Notes: generated by a model not told the origin, from the letters alone. Shown: positions 26,010 through 36,073, numbered from the stretch's first letter. The stretch: 64,000 nt of DNA from Lactococcus nasutitermitis (GCF_018403765.1 NZ_BOVQ01000005.1:186001-250000), one strand, 5' to 3'. Numbers and translations are program-made.

Positions 26010-27079
26010 AAATTATAGAATTAAATTTGAAATCTTTCGGCTTAAAAGTTATTACCATCAAATTTTCAGAGATTACAAGTCAAACAAATAAAGAACTTCA
26101 AAAAAGACTCTATCACATCGGAAATCAGATACAAATAAGTTCAGATGAAATTCTTCTTTCATTAACGATTTATGAACTTTATAAATTGATTAAAAGTTGG
26201 AAAAATGAAGATGAAAAAGAAAAACTTTCAACTATTTTTGAACGACACCGTATTATTTGGGCAGGAAAAAATTTCTCTTTTGATTTAACTCTAAATCCGA
26301 TTGTTTATTCTATCATGAATGTGACACCAGATTCTTTCTATGATGGAGCGAAAAAAAATTTAAGCTTATCTCATATCATGAAAGTTGCCGAAGAAAATCT
26401 AAGTAATGGAGCAGATGTTTTAGAATTAGGGGGGAAGTCTTCAAGACCAGGCTACTCAGACATTACACCAGAAGAAGAATGGCTAAGATTAAAAGTTGCC
26501 ATAGCAGAAATGAGAAAAGAATTTCCCAAATCAGTCTTAGCAGTAGATACTGATGAAGCTTACGTTATGGAAAGAGCTATTGATGCAGGAATAGATATCA
26601 TCAATGATATAGATGGCTTTGATACAGAAGAAAAATTGAAAATAGTTCATAACTATCTTCCTTCAGTGGTTGCGATGAATAATGGACGAGCTGGCTTTTC
26701 TTATGCGGATAATGTTTATGAAGAACTTCCTAAATTTTTTATGAATAAAGGAAATGAACTTCTTGAATTAGGACTAAAAAAAGAACAGATTTGTATAGAT
26801 GCTGGTGTAGGGTTTTGGAATGGTCCAAGTGGTAGTGATTCTGTACAACGTGTGAAAAGTACAGACTTGTTAGCAGAACTTGGCTTTCCAGTAATGATTG
26901 CTATTTCTCGAAAATCTTTTATGGAAAATATTTTTTCTGCTAAAGGTGACGAAAGATTGTTTTCAAGTTTAATGCTTGAAGCACAGATGATTGCTGATGG
27001 TGGACGTATTTTGCGTGTCCATGATACAAAAGAAACCAAGCATCTCATTGACGCTTATAAACTTTATCAGGAATTTTAA
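26006..27079 (+). CDS. folP: Dihydropteroate synthase with N-terminal extension
   Basis: Condenses p-aminobenzoate with hydroxymethyl-dihydropterin-PP. The DHPS barrel begins at [17 protein letters not shown] near residue 102 and includes [11 protein letters not shown] near 142 and the C-terminal ILRVHDTKE. About 95 residues precede the usual start, with no recognised domain; lactococcal DHPS is known to be longer. Overlaps folKE and is two bases from the Nudix gene. Confidence 0.93.
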   Translation: MKIIELNLKSFGLKVITIKFSEITSQTNKELQKRLYHIGNQIQISSDEILLSLTIYELYKLIKSWKNEDEKEKLSTIFERHRIIWAGKNFSFDLTLNPIVYSIMNVTPDSFYDGAKKNLSLSHIMKVAEENLSNGADVLELGGKSSRPGYSDITPEEEWLRLKVAIAEMRKEFPKSVLAVDTDEAYVMERAIDAGIDIINDIDGFDTEEKLKIVHNYLPSVVAMNNGRAGFSYADNVYEELPKFFMNKGNELLELGLKKEQICIDAGVGFWNGPSGSDSVQRVKSTDLLAELGFPVMIAISRKSFMENIFSAKGDERLFSSLMLEAQMIADGGRILRVHDTKETKHLIDAYKLYQEF

Positions 27080-27080
27080 G

Positions 27081-27587
27081 ATGAACGATAAATTAATTAA
27101 ACAAATACAAGGATTATTAGCTTTTGAAGATGAAGAAAAATTAAATAAAATTTGTAATATCCTTGCCCATACTGATGTAGAACTCAAAGGAAAATCAAAT
27201 CCTAATTTGCAACTTTCGGCAAGTGCTGTCGTTTTTTATGGTGAGAAGATGGTTTTCATTGAACATCCCTATCAACTAGAAATTCTTTTACCTGCTGGAC
27301 ACGTAGAGTTGGGAGAAGAACCAGTCGAAACAGCTTTTCGTGAATTTCATGAGGAAACAGGATTTTTTGCAGAAAATCCTACACGATTGATTGATGTTAA
27401 TCTTATTGAGATTCCTTTTAATAAAGTAAAGAATGAGCAAGCACATTTACATATTGATTTTCGCTATTTATTAACTCTTTCACCACAAAAGTCTGAACAA
27501 GAAGAATTACCTTATTTCTTGCTTGATGAACAAGAAGCTCCCTTGGAATTTAGAAAATATTATAAATATCACTTATCCATAAGCTAA
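27081..27587 (+). CDS. folQ: Nudix hydrolase, probable dihydroneopterin triphosphate pyrophosphatase
   Basis: 168 aa from the ATG at 27081. The Nudix box at about 73-95 is complete ([23 protein letters not shown]). In L. lactis the gene at this position (ylgG) encodes DHNTP pyrophosphatase, the step between GTP cyclohydrolase I and FolB, so the assignment rests on family plus position. The start is two bases after folP; an in-frame upstream ATG inside folP is unlikely. Confidence 0.82.
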   Translation: MNDKLIKQIQGLLAFEDEEKLNKICNILAHTDVELKGKSNPNLQLSASAVVFYGEKMVFIEHPYQLEILLPAGHVELGEEPVETAFREFHEETGFFAENPTRLIDVNLIEIPFNKVKNEQAHLHIDFRYLLTLSPQKSEQEELPYFLLDEQEAPLEFRKYYKYHLSIS

Positions 27588-27663
27588 CAAGTCAGGAACG
27601 ATTAGATGGAAGTTATTGGCTATGCTAAAAATTAAAAAATGAACAATAGATTTTGGAGAAAAA

Positions 27664-28944
27664 ATGACGATTGAAGAAGCATTAGAATGGATACATTCAC
27701 GTTTAAAATTTAATATTCGTCCAGGACTGATACGCGTTACAGCTCTATTAGAACTCCTTGGAAATCCAGAAAAAGAATTGTCAATGATTCATATTGCAGG
27801 AACAAATGGGAAAGGCTCAACCGTTGCTTTTACTCGTAGTATTTTTATGAAGGCCGGTTTGAAAGTGGCTAGTTTTACAAGCCCATTTATCGAAAAGTTT
27901 GGGGAACGTATGTCAATCAATGCTCAACCAATGCCTGATGATAAACTGATTTATTACGTTACTTTATTAAAACCTTTGGTTGAAAAATTAGATGCAGATG
28001 AAAAATTAACTGGAATTACAGAATTTGAAATCATCACAGCAATGGGATTTAAGTATTTTGCCGATGAAAAAGTTGATTTGGCGGTAATTGAAGTTGGTTT
28101 GGGCGGACTGCTTGATAGTACCAACGTTATTACACCAGTTGTTTCTGGTATTACGACAATTGGTTTAGACCATGTAGATATTTTGGGAAATACTTTAGAG
28201 GAGATTGCAGCACAAAAAGCTGGAATTATCAAACCAGGTATTCCTGTAGTTACGGGGAATGTCGTTCCTGAAGCCTTTAATGTTATTTGGGATACCGCAA
28301 AAAAAAATATGGCACGTCTCTTTCAATTCCGTCATGATTACACTATTGATTTAGAAGATAATGAAAGCTTTAGTTTTTCTATTGATGGTGATAAAATCGA
28401 ACATATCGAAAAATCTCTTTTAGGATTACATCAAGCAGAAAATGCAGCTATGGCTATTGAATTATCCCTTGTTTACGCAAGAAAAGTAGGAATTGCACTG
28501 ACAGAAGAACAAATTCGTGCTGGTATTCGTGAGGCTTATTGGCCCGCTCGCATGGAAAAAATTGCTGAAAAACCGTTGACTTTATTGGATGGCGCTCATA
28601 ATGTTCATGCAATGGAGCGGTTGCTTCTAAATTTGAAGGAAGAATTTGCAGGAAAAAAAATTACGATTATTTTTTCTGCAATTACAACAAAAGATATTTC
28701 GCAGATGATTACAATGCTGCAAACAATAGAAAATTCTCATTTGATTTTAACAACATTTGATTATCCTAAAGCACTACATTTAGAAGATTTTAGATATTTG
28801 GAAGATGATGATGTAGAATTAGCACCAAGTTGGCAATTAGCTTTAGTCAGAATGAGAAAAAGTTTAAAAGAAGATGAAATTTTGCTAGTTACAGGTTCTC
28901 TTTATTTCTCATCACAAGTCCGCGACTTTATGCTGAAAAATTAG
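27664..28944 (+). CDS. folC: Folylpolyglutamate/dihydrofolate synthase
   Basis: Adds glutamate to dihydropteroate and folates. 426 aa, Mur-ligase fold. The P-loop is HIAGTNGKGSTVAF near 40-53, SFTSPF near 74 is the substrate loop, and LLDGAHNVHAM near 302 is the second conserved region. TGGAG site. Ends the folate run. Confidence 0.94.
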   Translation: MTIEEALEWIHSRLKFNIRPGLIRVTALLELLGNPEKELSMIHIAGTNGKGSTVAFTRSIFMKAGLKVASFTSPFIEKFGERMSINAQPMPDDKLIYYVTLLKPLVEKLDADEKLTGITEFEIITAMGFKYFADEKVDLAVIEVGLGGLLDSTNVITPVVSGITTIGLDHVDILGNTLEEIAAQKAGIIKPGIPVVTGNVVPEAFNVIWDTAKKNMARLFQFRHDYTIDLEDNESFSFSIDGDKIEHIEKSLLGLHQAENAAMAIELSLVYARKVGIALTEEQIRAGIREAYWPARMEKIAEKPLTLLDGAHNVHAMERLLLNLKEEFAGKKITIIFSAITTKDISQMITMLQTIENSHLILTTFDYPKALHLEDFRYLEDDDVELAPSWQLALVRMRKSLKEDEILLVTGSLYFSSQVRDFMLKN

Positions 28945-28968
28945 AATAATAAGGGGGAAATTAAAATT

Positions 28969-29610
28969 TTGATCGTTTTAGCTGGTACTATTGGCGCTGG
29001 AAAATCAAGCCTTGCGAGGGCTTTAGGAGAACATTTAGGAACAGATGTTTTTTATGAAGCTGTAGATAATAATCCTGTACTTGATTTGTACTACCAAGAT
29101 CCAAAAAAATATGCTTTTTTATTGCAAATTTATTTTTTAAATAAACGTTTTGAGTCAATAAAAATGGCTTATCGAGAAGATAATAATGTGTTGGACCGTT
29201 CTATTTTTGAAGACGAGTTATTTTTAACTTTGAACTATAAAAATGGAAATGTCACAAAAACGGAACTGGATATTTATAAGGAATTACTTGGAAATATGTT
29301 GGAAGAACTCGATGGCATGCCGAAAAAACGTCCAGATTTATTAGTATATATTGACGTTTCTTTTGAGACGATGCTTTCTCGCATTAGCCAACGTGGACGT
29401 TCTTTTGAGCAAATTGAAAATCAGCCTGAACTAAAAGCATATTATAGTCAAGTACATGATGAGTATCCAGACTGGTATAAACATTATGATGTTTCTCCAA
29501 AGTTGAGGATTGATGGAGACCGTATTGATTTTGTCAATAACTCTGCAGATTTAGAAAATATTTTGGCACAGATTGATGAAGAATTACGCCAGCTAAACTT
29601 GCTGAACTAG
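28969..29610 (+). CDS. Deoxynucleoside kinase
   Basis: 213-aa deoxyadenosine/deoxyguanosine kinase-type enzyme of nucleoside salvage. The P-loop GTIGAGKSSLA is near 5-15, LDRSIFEDELFL near 75 contains the catalytic acidic/Arg region, and QRGRSFEQIE near 142 is the LID. Starts with TTG after GGGGGA. Substrate preference not determinable. Confidence 0.87.
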   Translation: MIVLAGTIGAGKSSLARALGEHLGTDVFYEAVDNNPVLDLYYQDPKKYAFLLQIYFLNKRFESIKMAYREDNNVLDRSIFEDELFLTLNYKNGNVTKTELDIYKELLGNMLEELDGMPKKRPDLLVYIDVSFETMLSRISQRGRSFEQIENQPELKAYYSQVHDEYPDWYKHYDVSPKLRIDGDRIDFVNNSADLENILAQIDEELRQLNLLN

Positions 29611-29631
29611 TATTCAAAAAGGAACGAAAAT

Positions 29632-30135
29632 ATGTTAGTAGATGCACTTATCGTCATTGATATGCAAAATGGTGTTTTATTAGATAATGAACAAGAAATT
29701 TATCGACGGGAACAGCTGATAAACTTGGTTAATCAGCGTATTTCTTTGTATCGCTCACAAGGAAGAAAAATTATATTTGTACAGCACAACGACCCGTGGT
29801 TGAAAAAAGATTCGCAAGACTGGAAACTGATTCCTGAATTAAATATTGAGATAGAAAAAGATAACTTTATTGATAAAACACACGCAAACAGTTTTTATAA
29901 GACGAATTTGCAAGAGCTTTTAGAAGAAGTAAAAGTAACTTCTCTTGAATTTTGCGGAGCGCAAACCGAATTTTGTGTGAATACAACAGTTGTTATGGCA
30001 CATGGACTGGGATACAAATGCTATATGAAATCAGGTGCCACTTCTACTTATGATAATGCACAAATGACAGCGAAAGAAACCGTTGAATTTTATGAGGAAC
30101 ATTTATGGAAGGGGAGATTTATTGAGTTTTACTAA
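29632..30135 (+). CDS. Isochorismatase-family cysteine hydrolase
   Basis: 167 aa. ALIVIDMQNGVL near residue 5 contains the catalytic Asp. The expected Lys lies in the IDKTHANSF region and the nucleophile is the cysteine in FCGAQTEFCVNTT near 105-117, the family's C-x-A-xx-EFCV pattern. Could be a nicotinamidase-like or other amidase; no metal-site signature is clear enough to decide. AAGGAA site. rarD overlaps its end. Confidence 0.82.
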   Translation: MLVDALIVIDMQNGVLLDNEQEIYRREQLINLVNQRISLYRSQGRKIIFVQHNDPWLKKDSQDWKLIPELNIEIEKDNFIDKTHANSFYKTNLQELLEEVKVTSLEFCGAQTEFCVNTTVVMAHGLGYKCYMKSGATSTYDNAQMTAKETVEFYEEHLWKGRFIEFY

Positions 30136-31024
30136 ATCTAAAAATTTAGGAGTAATATTAGCGACTTTGGCATACTTGCTTTGGGGAGGCTTAGCTCTTT
30201 ATTGGCATCTTCTTGCACAGGTAAATTCTGGAGTGGTATTTAGCTGGCGCATGGTATCAACGTTGATAACAATGCTATTATATTTTTTTATAACACAAAA
30301 TTTTCAAAAACTTACTAAAGAAATAAAAACTTTAACAAAGAAAAAATCACATTTTTTACGTGCTTTTATAGCAAGTGTGCTAATTTCTATTAACTGGCTT
30401 GTTTATATCTATGCTATTTCAATTGGAGAAGCAACACAAGCATCTATTGGGTATTATATCATGCCACTTTTATCAATTGCTCTTGCTGTTATATTTTTGC
30501 ATGAAAAAATTGACCGTTTTGCTTTGTTTGCGATTGTTCTTGCTTTAATTGCCGTTATTTTAATGACGGTTGAAAGTGGACAGTTTCCTCTCATTGCACT
30601 TATTTTAGCATTCTCATTTGGTTTTTACGGACTCATCAAGAAAAATATTATTCTTTCTTCAGATGTATCCATTACTTTTGAAACCTTAATGATTACACCT
30701 TTTGCTATTATTTGGCTGATTTTTTTTGCTCCACATCAGGTGATGACTTTATCAGAAATTATTTATCTTATTTTTTCTGGAGTTATTACTGCAATTCCTT
30801 TATTGCTTTTTGCAGAAAGTTTGAAACACGCAAATCTTGCAACAGTTGGCTTTTTGCAATATATCAATCCGACCTTACAAATGTTAATTGCGATTTTTAT
30901 ATTGGGAGAAAGTTTAAATACCAGCAGTCTGCAAAGCATAGTACTTATTTTAATTTCTATCAGTATTTTTAGCATAGGACAGTTTTTATCTATGAAGAAA
31001 TATGAAAAATCCAAAAATGGATAA
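30122..31024 (+). CDS. rarD: RarD-type EamA/DMT transporter
   Basis: About 300 aa with ten hydrophobic segments in two EamA halves. LGVILATLAYLLWGGLALYW at the N-terminus and WRMV are the RarD signature. A TTG start at 30122 with GGGGAG 5 bases upstream (30111-30116) is preferred over the ATG at 30083, which would overlap the previous gene by 53 bases and add a non-hydrophobic tail. Substrate unknown. Confidence 0.83.
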   Translation: MSFTKSKNLGVILATLAYLLWGGLALYWHLLAQVNSGVVFSWRMVSTLITMLLYFFITQNFQKLTKEIKTLTKKKSHFLRAFIASVLISINWLVYIYAISIGEATQASIGYYIMPLLSIALAVIFLHEKIDRFALFAIVLALIAVILMTVESGQFPLIALILAFSFGFYGLIKKNIILSSDVSITFETLMITPFAIIWLIFFAPHQVMTLSEIIYLIFSGVITAIPLLLFAESLKHANLATVGFLQYINPTLQMLIAIFILGESLNTSSLQSIVLILISISIFSIGQFLSMKKYEKSKNG

Positions 31025-31053
31025 GTGAAAATATTTGTTTATATCATTTTTTC

Positions 31054-31082
31054 TTGCATTAAAAAAATTTTTTTGTTATACT
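31054..31082 (+). promoter_or_regulatory. Promoter of rplJ-rplL
   Basis: TTGCAT (31054-31059) and TATACT (31077-31082) with a 17-base spacer; start expected near 31089. Confidence 0.75.
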
Positions 31083-31088
31083 ATACAA

Positions 31089-31207
31089 TAGTTCTTAAAG
31101 AACTGACCGAAGACAGTAGGGAGCGTAAAGCTATAAACATCCTACCGAGGGCAAACATTTTTAAAAATGATTGAACTCTCTATGTCTTTTGGTCGTAGAG
31201 ATTTTTA
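31089..31207 (+). promoter_or_regulatory. Ribosomal protein L10 leader with attenuator
   Basis: The leader contains the conserved CCGAAGACAGTAGGG...CCTACCGAGGG arrangement, with GTAGG (31116-31120) pairing with CCTAC (31141-31145); it binds L10 or the L10-L12 complex. A terminator hairpin TCTCTATG/CGTAGAGA at 31177-31201 is followed by TTTTT, giving feedback attenuation. Confidence 0.9.
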
Positions 31208-31246
31208 TTTAAAATTTTTACGAACAAAATAAAATGGAGGTAAAAA

Positions 31247-31756
31247 ATGAGCGATTACAAAGTAAACGAAGCAACAGTTGCCAAGAAAGCAGAATTAGTT
31301 GATGTTTATGCTAAGAAATTTTCTGATGCTGCATCAGTTGTTGTAGCTGATTCACGTGGATTGACAGTTGAACAAGACACACAACTTCGTAAAAGTTTGC
31401 GTGAAGCAGGTGTTGAATTTAAAGTAGTAAAAAATTCAATCTTGCGTCGTGCAGCAGAAAAAGCTGGTATCGAAGGAATGGAGTTTTCTGGTCCTTCAGC
31501 AGTAGCTTTCTCAAACGAAGATGTTGTAGCACCTGCTAAAGTTTTGAGTGATTTTGCTAAAACAGCAGAAGCACTTGAAGTTAAAGGTGGCGTCATCGAA
31601 GGTAAAGTTTCTTCACAAGCAGAAATTGCAGCACTCGCAGCTCTTCCAAGCCGCGATGGACTTCTTTCTATGCTTCTCTCAGTGCTTCAAGCACCTATCC
31701 GCAATGTGGCTCTTGCAGTCAAAGCAGTTGCAGAAAAAGAAGAAACAGCTGCATAA
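31247..31756 (+). CDS. rplJ: 50S ribosomal protein L10 (uL10)
   Basis: Base of the ribosomal stalk that carries L7/L12 dimers. 169 aa; [20 protein letters not shown] near 38 and [15 protein letters not shown] near 63 are conserved. The C-terminal helix holds the L12 dimers. TGGAGG site; autoregulated through the upstream leader. Confidence 0.97.
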   Translation: MSDYKVNEATVAKKAELVDVYAKKFSDAASVVVADSRGLTVEQDTQLRKSLREAGVEFKVVKNSILRRAAEKAGIEGMEFSGPSAVAFSNEDVVAPAKVLSDFAKTAEALEVKGGVIEGKVSSQAEIAALAALPSRDGLLSMLLSVLQAPIRNVALAVKAVAEKEETAA

Positions 31757-31836
31757 TTTTTCAAAAGAAAATTTACAGCAAAATTTATATCGGCGGATTA
31801 ACGCAAAAAATAGAATCTTAATAGGAGAATATTAAA

Positions 31837-32205
31837 ATGGCATTGAACATTGAAAACATTGTTGCTGAACTTGAAGGCGCAACAATCCTTGAACTTTCAG
31901 AACTTGTAAAAGCAATCGAAGAAAAATTTGACGTAACTGCAGCTGCTCCTGTAGCTGCTGCCGCTGCTGGTGGAGCTGATGCTGGTGCTGCTAAAGATAG
32001 CTTCGACGTTATCCTTGAATCAGCTGGTGACAAGAAAATTGGCGTTATCAAAGTCGTTCGTGAAATCACAGGTCTTGGACTTAAAGAAGCTAAAGCTCTC
32101 GTTGATGGCGCTCCAGCACCAATCAAAGAAGGCGTTGCTACTGCAGAAGCTGAAGAACTCAAAGCTAAACTCGAAGAAGCTGGCGCTTCTGTAACACTTA
32201 AATAA
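31837..32205 (+). CDS. rplL: 50S ribosomal protein L7/L12 (bL12)
   Basis: Stalk protein recruiting translational GTPases. 122 aa: an N-terminal dimerisation helix, an alanine-rich hinge near 38-55, and a C-terminal domain with [20 protein letters not shown] near 72. TAGGAG site and highly biased codons. Confidence 0.97.
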   Translation: MALNIENIVAELEGATILELSELVKAIEEKFDVTAAAPVAAAAAGGADAGAAKDSFDVILESAGDKKIGVIKVVREITGLGLKEAKALVDGAPAPIKEGVATAEAEELKAKLEEAGASVTLK

Positions 32206-32303
32206 TCAATTTAGTTGATTTGAGTACGAAAACCTATGTTATAAGTCTTTCTTGTTAGTTAAGGCGATGTAAAATGGGTTAGGAAATTTATATTTCCCCC
32301 CGC

Positions 32304-32339
32304 AACCCCCACCAAATTTTAGTTTGGTGGGGGTTTTTG
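32304..32339 (+). terminator. Strong terminator after rplL
   Basis: AACCCCCACCAAA pairs with TTTGGTGGGGGTT across TTTTAG, followed by TTTTTG; the most GC-rich hairpin of the window. Confidence 0.93.
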
Positions 32340-32570
32340 TTTGTTGTTTTTAACTTAAAGAATTAAAAAGCAATGCATTATATCAGGTTATAGAATAATT
32401 GTAATAATAATAAAAAATGGGGAGTTAATGTTTGAATATTAATAAAACTATCGCCAATATAAAAAATTTTTAATTTGAATTTTTATTTTTATTGTTATAA
32501 TTTAGTATAAATGGTTATAAAATTATATTTAAAAATCATTTAAAAATCTATTTTGTAAGGAGAAAATATA
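32340..32570. other. AT-rich intergenic stretch ahead of the GHR-like gene
   Basis: No gene seen. Near its right end TATAAT at 32496-32501, with a TTGAAT 15 bases upstream, is a plausible promoter, and AAGGAG precedes the GTG start at 32571. The rest is low-complexity A/T. Confidence 0.5.
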
Positions 32571-33536
32571 GTGGGAGTAAAGAGTGTGGATAACGCTGAA
32601 ATAGGTAAAAAAGGGTATTTTGTGCGACAAAATAATCAATTTACAGCAACTTTTGGTACAGGTCAAGGAGAATTGCCTGTAGAAGCAGGAAAATATCGCT
32701 TGCTTTGGGCGCCTGTTTGTCCTTGGGCACATCGTTCAGTTATTGTTCGTAGTATTTTAGGATTAGATAAAGTAATTAGTTTGGGGACAGCAGACCCTTT
32801 ACGGCCAAGACTAGACCATATTGATTGGACTTTTACTTTAGATGATGGAGATGTTGACCCAGTATTAGGTATTCATTATATTGGCGAAGTTTATAAGAAT
32901 GCAGATCCTGATTATCAAAAACGTCCTACGGTACCGGCTTTGGTAGATATTGAAACTAAAAAAGTTGTTGAGAATGATTATCATAATCTTACTTATTATT
33001 TTGAACGTGATTGGAAGAAATTTCATAAGAAAGGAGCGCCTGATTTATTCCCTGAAAATCTGGAACAAGAAATACGTGATTTGAACGATATTATTTTTCA
33101 CGATATCAATAATGGAGTGTATAAAGCAGGCTTTGCTCGTTCACAAGAAGCTTACGAAGATGCCTATGATAATGTTTTTAAGCGCTTGGATTGGCTGGAA
33201 GAACGCTTGAGTAAACAACGCTATCTTCATGGTAGCCAGTTAACAGATAGTGACGTTCGTCTTTATACCACTCTTGCACGCTTTGATGTTGCTTACTATG
33301 GTTCTTTTCATGTGAATAAACGTCGCCTTATTGACTATCCCAATTTATGGGCATATGCCCGTGATTTGTATCAAACACCAGGATTTGGAGATACAACAGA
33401 CTTTGAAGCAATCAAAAAACACTATTTTCTTTCTACACATATTGATGTCAATGAAGAAAAAATTAAGATTTTACCTAAAGGACCAGATACTACTGCTTGG
33501 CTAGAAGCTAGTGGACGAGCAGAAAAATTTATTTAG
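32571..33536 (+). CDS. Glutathionyl-hydroquinone reductase-like (ECM4/YqjG, Xi-class GST) protein
   Basis: 321 aa. The thioredoxin-fold half has the catalytic APVCPWAHR motif near residue 48, the alpha-helical half follows, and LTDSDVRLYTTLARFD near 226-241 is a strong signature of this family, which removes glutathione from glutathionyl-hydroquinones. GTG start with AAGGAG. The thiol cofactor in this organism is not evident from the window. Confidence 0.87.
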   Translation: MGVKSVDNAEIGKKGYFVRQNNQFTATFGTGQGELPVEAGKYRLLWAPVCPWAHRSVIVRSILGLDKVISLGTADPLRPRLDHIDWTFTLDDGDVDPVLGIHYIGEVYKNADPDYQKRPTVPALVDIETKKVVENDYHNLTYYFERDWKKFHKKGAPDLFPENLEQEIRDLNDIIFHDINNGVYKAGFARSQEAYEDAYDNVFKRLDWLEERLSKQRYLHGSQLTDSDVRLYTTLARFDVAYYGSFHVNKRRLIDYPNLWAYARDLYQTPGFGDTTDFEAIKKHYFLSTHIDVNEEKIKILPKGPDTTAWLEASGRAEKFI

Positions 33537-33545
33537 GAGAGAGTG

Positions 33546-33983
33546 ATGCAAAACGTAAGATTTAGCGGTGACTTGACAGAGGTAAAGTGGCATGAAGTAG
33601 CAGAATTGCTCCATTACTATGGTCTTACTAAACTATCAGAAGAAAAAATTAAGGAATCATTTTTTAATAGTTATCGTTGTGTTTTTGCTTTTGATGAAGA
33701 TGAGAAACTCATCGGAGTTGTTCGGGCAGTTTCAGATGGTGTTGCTCATGCGGAAATTTATAATTTAGCTTTGGCTGAATCATACCATCATCAGGGAATT
33801 GGAGAAAGATTATTTAAAAGTCTAGTTGAGCAACTAGAAGGGATGATTGTCACACTTTATACGCATCCTAAGACAGTAGATTGGTACAAAAATCTCGGAA
33901 TGTCTCAGTTGAATACAGCACTTGTTTTGTTTTTACCTGAGGAGAAAGAATGGATGCTACAAGAAAAGTTTATTGATGAATAA
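33546..33983 (+). CDS. GNAT-family N-acetyltransferase
   Basis: About 145 aa. YNLALAESYHHQGIGERLFKSL near 75-96 is the acetyl-CoA binding motif A (Q/RxxGxG/A). Start at ATG 33546, 6 bases after AGGAG; the GTG one codon earlier is too close. Substrate unknown. Downstream of the GHR-like gene by 9 bases, so probably cotranscribed. Confidence 0.82.
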   Translation: MQNVRFSGDLTEVKWHEVAELLHYYGLTKLSEEKIKESFFNSYRCVFAFDEDEKLIGVVRAVSDGVAHAEIYNLALAESYHHQGIGERLFKSLVEQLEGMIVTLYTHPKTVDWYKNLGMSQLNTALVLFLPEEKEWMLQEKFIDE

Positions 33984-33999
33984 AAAGGGGAAATGAAAA

Positions 34000-34845
34000 A
34001 TGAAAAAAAGAGGAGTGACCTATGCACTTGTGGCACTTAGCATTGTTGTAATGATTGGTTTGAGTGCTTGTTCTAACACTGCAAAAGGTACGAGCCACAC
34101 CAAGGCGCATCAAAAAATAGTGATTGCAACAGGTGCTTATCCCAAGCCATATGCTTATGAAGAGAATGGGAAACTTAAAGGATTTGATATTGACTTAGCT
34201 CGAGCAGTTTTTAAAAACTTACCTCAGTATTCTGTAAGTTTTGAAAAAGTTGAATTTCCTTCAATACTTCCAGGATTAGATACTAATCGCTATCAAATGG
34301 GCGCTAATTCTTTTGCGAAAAGTAAGGAACGAGATAAAAATTATCTTTTTTCAGAAGCACTTTATAGTAATCCAATGGGAATTATCGTACCTAAAAACTC
34401 AAAAATAAAAGATTTTAATGATTTAGCTGGTAGGAAAACAACTGTAGAACCTGCTGTGAGTTATTCTGTGATCGAGGAAGATTATAATCAACAACATCCA
34501 AATCATAAAATTCAATTGAGTTATACCAAAGAAGATGTTGCTAAACAATTTGAAAATGTTCAAAACGGTAAGATAGATTTTAAATTGGAAAGTCTTATTA
34601 TTGCAAGACAAGTGATTAAAGACCAAGGACTTAATTTGAAGGTGATTGAAGTACCAGAAGGTACAATTAGAGCACGCGCGGCTTATAGTTATTTCATTTT
34701 CGCTAAAACAGAAAATGGAAAACATTTATCTGAAAAGGTCAATAAAGTTTTAGATAAATTGAGAAGTGATGGTACTTTAAAGAAGTTAAGTGAAAAGTAT
34801 TATGGAAAAGATTATATTCCAGATGAGAATGAAGCTCAAAAATAA
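34000..34845 (+). CDS. Amino-acid ABC transporter substrate-binding lipoprotein
   Basis: 281 aa. A lipobox LSAC puts the lipidated cysteine at 24. The periplasmic-binding type 2 domain begins IVIATGAYPKPYAYEENGKLKGFDIDLARAV, the polar amino acid (cystine/glutamine-like) family pattern. No permease or ATPase gene lies nearby, so it may pair with a transporter elsewhere. GGGGAA site. Directly followed by an M20 amidohydrolase. Confidence 0.87.
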   Translation: MKKRGVTYALVALSIVVMIGLSACSNTAKGTSHTKAHQKIVIATGAYPKPYAYEENGKLKGFDIDLARAVFKNLPQYSVSFEKVEFPSILPGLDTNRYQMGANSFAKSKERDKNYLFSEALYSNPMGIIVPKNSKIKDFNDLAGRKTTVEPAVSYSVIEEDYNQQHPNHKIQLSYTKEDVAKQFENVQNGKIDFKLESLIIARQVIKDQGLNLKVIEVPEGTIRARAAYSYFIFAKTENGKHLSEKVNKVLDKLRSDGTLKKLSEKYYGKDYIPDENEAQK

Positions 34846-34856
34846 GGAAAAGGGAA

Positions 34857-36002
34857 ATGGAGTTTAAAAAGGAATTTATTGCTATTCGACATTACATTCA
34901 TGCACATCCTGAGACGTCAAGTGAAGAATTTAAAACTACACAATATTTGAAAGAAAAATTACTTTCTTGGGGAATTAGAATTGTTTCTACATCATTGGAA
35001 ACAGGGATTATTGCTGAAATAGGAGATGCCAAGAAAGGGCCTACAATAGCTTTACGTGCGGATATTGATGCTTTGCCTATTTTGGAACAGACGGATTTGG
35101 CTTTTAGTTCTATTAATGAGGGTAAAATGCACGCTTGTGGTCATGATTTACATCAAACATCATTGTTAGGTGCTGCTTACAAGTTAAAGCAAAAGGAGGA
35201 AAATCTTCAGGGATTGGTAAGATTGATTTTTCAAGCGGCTGAGGAAACACATATTGGTGCTCAAAAAGTAATAAATGCAGGACATTTACAAGATGTGCAA
35301 GCAATTATTGGCTATCATAATCATCCAGCATTGTCAGTGGGAACGATTGGACTTCGGGCGGGTGGAATTATGGCAGCTGTTGACCAGTTTGAGGTAAAAG
35401 TTCAAGGAAAAGGGACACACGCAGCGCAGCCTCATACAGGAACAGATGTTTTATTGGCAACTAGTGCAATCATTCAAAATTTGCAATCCGTTATTTCTCG
35501 TAATTTTTCTCCTTTAGATGCAGCTGTTTTGAGTGTTACACATATGGAAGCGGGAAATACATGGAATGTTTTACCAGATACGAGCTTTTTTGAAGGAACT
35601 TTACGTAGTTTTTCAGCAGAAAACCGTGAGAAGTTACGAAAACGTTTTGTAGATATCGTTAAACAAACAGCAGCTACTTTTGAAGTAGATGTAGAGATAA
35701 ATTTAATTGCTGGACCTCCTGAAACATTTAATGATGCAAAATTAACAGAATGGGTAAAAGAAGCAAGCCAAACGATTGCGACGGTCATTGAGGTGGAACC
35801 TTCAACAGCTGGGGAAGATTTTGCTAATTTTCAAAAAGTTATACCTGGAGTTTTTGCATTTATTGGTTCAAATGGAGTAAAGAATGCACCAGCTTGGCAT
35901 CAAAGTAATTTTATAGTTAGTGATGAAGCGCTTTTTATAGCTATTCAATATTATGTTGCTACGACTGAGATATTATTAGAACATTTGAAAAATCCTAATT
36001 GA
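34857..36002 (+). CDS. M20 family amidohydrolase
   Basis: 381-aa metallo-aminoacylase. RHYIHAHPETSSEE near 10, RADIDALPI near 65 (metal Asp), MHACGHDLHQT near 89 (metal His), AAEETHIGAQ near 124 (catalytic Glu pair) and the dimerisation domain from about 175. Hydrolyses N-acyl or indole-acyl amino acids or similar amides; the adjacent amino-acid-binding lipoprotein suggests uptake followed by deacylation or cleavage. Confidence 0.87.
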   Translation: MEFKKEFIAIRHYIHAHPETSSEEFKTTQYLKEKLLSWGIRIVSTSLETGIIAEIGDAKKGPTIALRADIDALPILEQTDLAFSSINEGKMHACGHDLHQTSLLGAAYKLKQKEENLQGLVRLIFQAAEETHIGAQKVINAGHLQDVQAIIGYHNHPALSVGTIGLRAGGIMAAVDQFEVKVQGKGTHAAQPHTGTDVLLATSAIIQNLQSVISRNFSPLDAAVLSVTHMEAGNTWNVLPDTSFFEGTLRSFSAENREKLRKRFVDIVKQTAATFEVDVEINLIAGPPETFNDAKLTEWVKEASQTIATVIEVEPSTAGEDFANFQKVIPGVFAFIGSNGVKNAPAWHQSNFIVSDEALFIAIQYYVATTEILLEHLKNPN

Positions 36003-36019
36003 TAATAGTATTTTTATTT

Positions 36020-36051
36020 AGAATCCAAACAAAAATGGTTTGGATTTTTTT
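36020..36051 (+). terminator. Terminator after the M20 amidohydrolase gene
   Basis: AATCCAAAC pairs with GTTTGGATT, followed by seven T. Confidence 0.88.
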
Positions 36052-36073
36052 ATTTGAGGAAATTTAAAAATAA

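Noticed and set aside
30083-30121. RarD start at ATG 30083
   Set aside because: It lies deep inside the upstream gene and lacks a ribosome site, whereas TTG 30122 has GGGGAG at the right distance.
31818-32162. Minus-strand open frame across rplL
   Set aside because: Shadow of the alanine-rich, codon-biased rplL gene.
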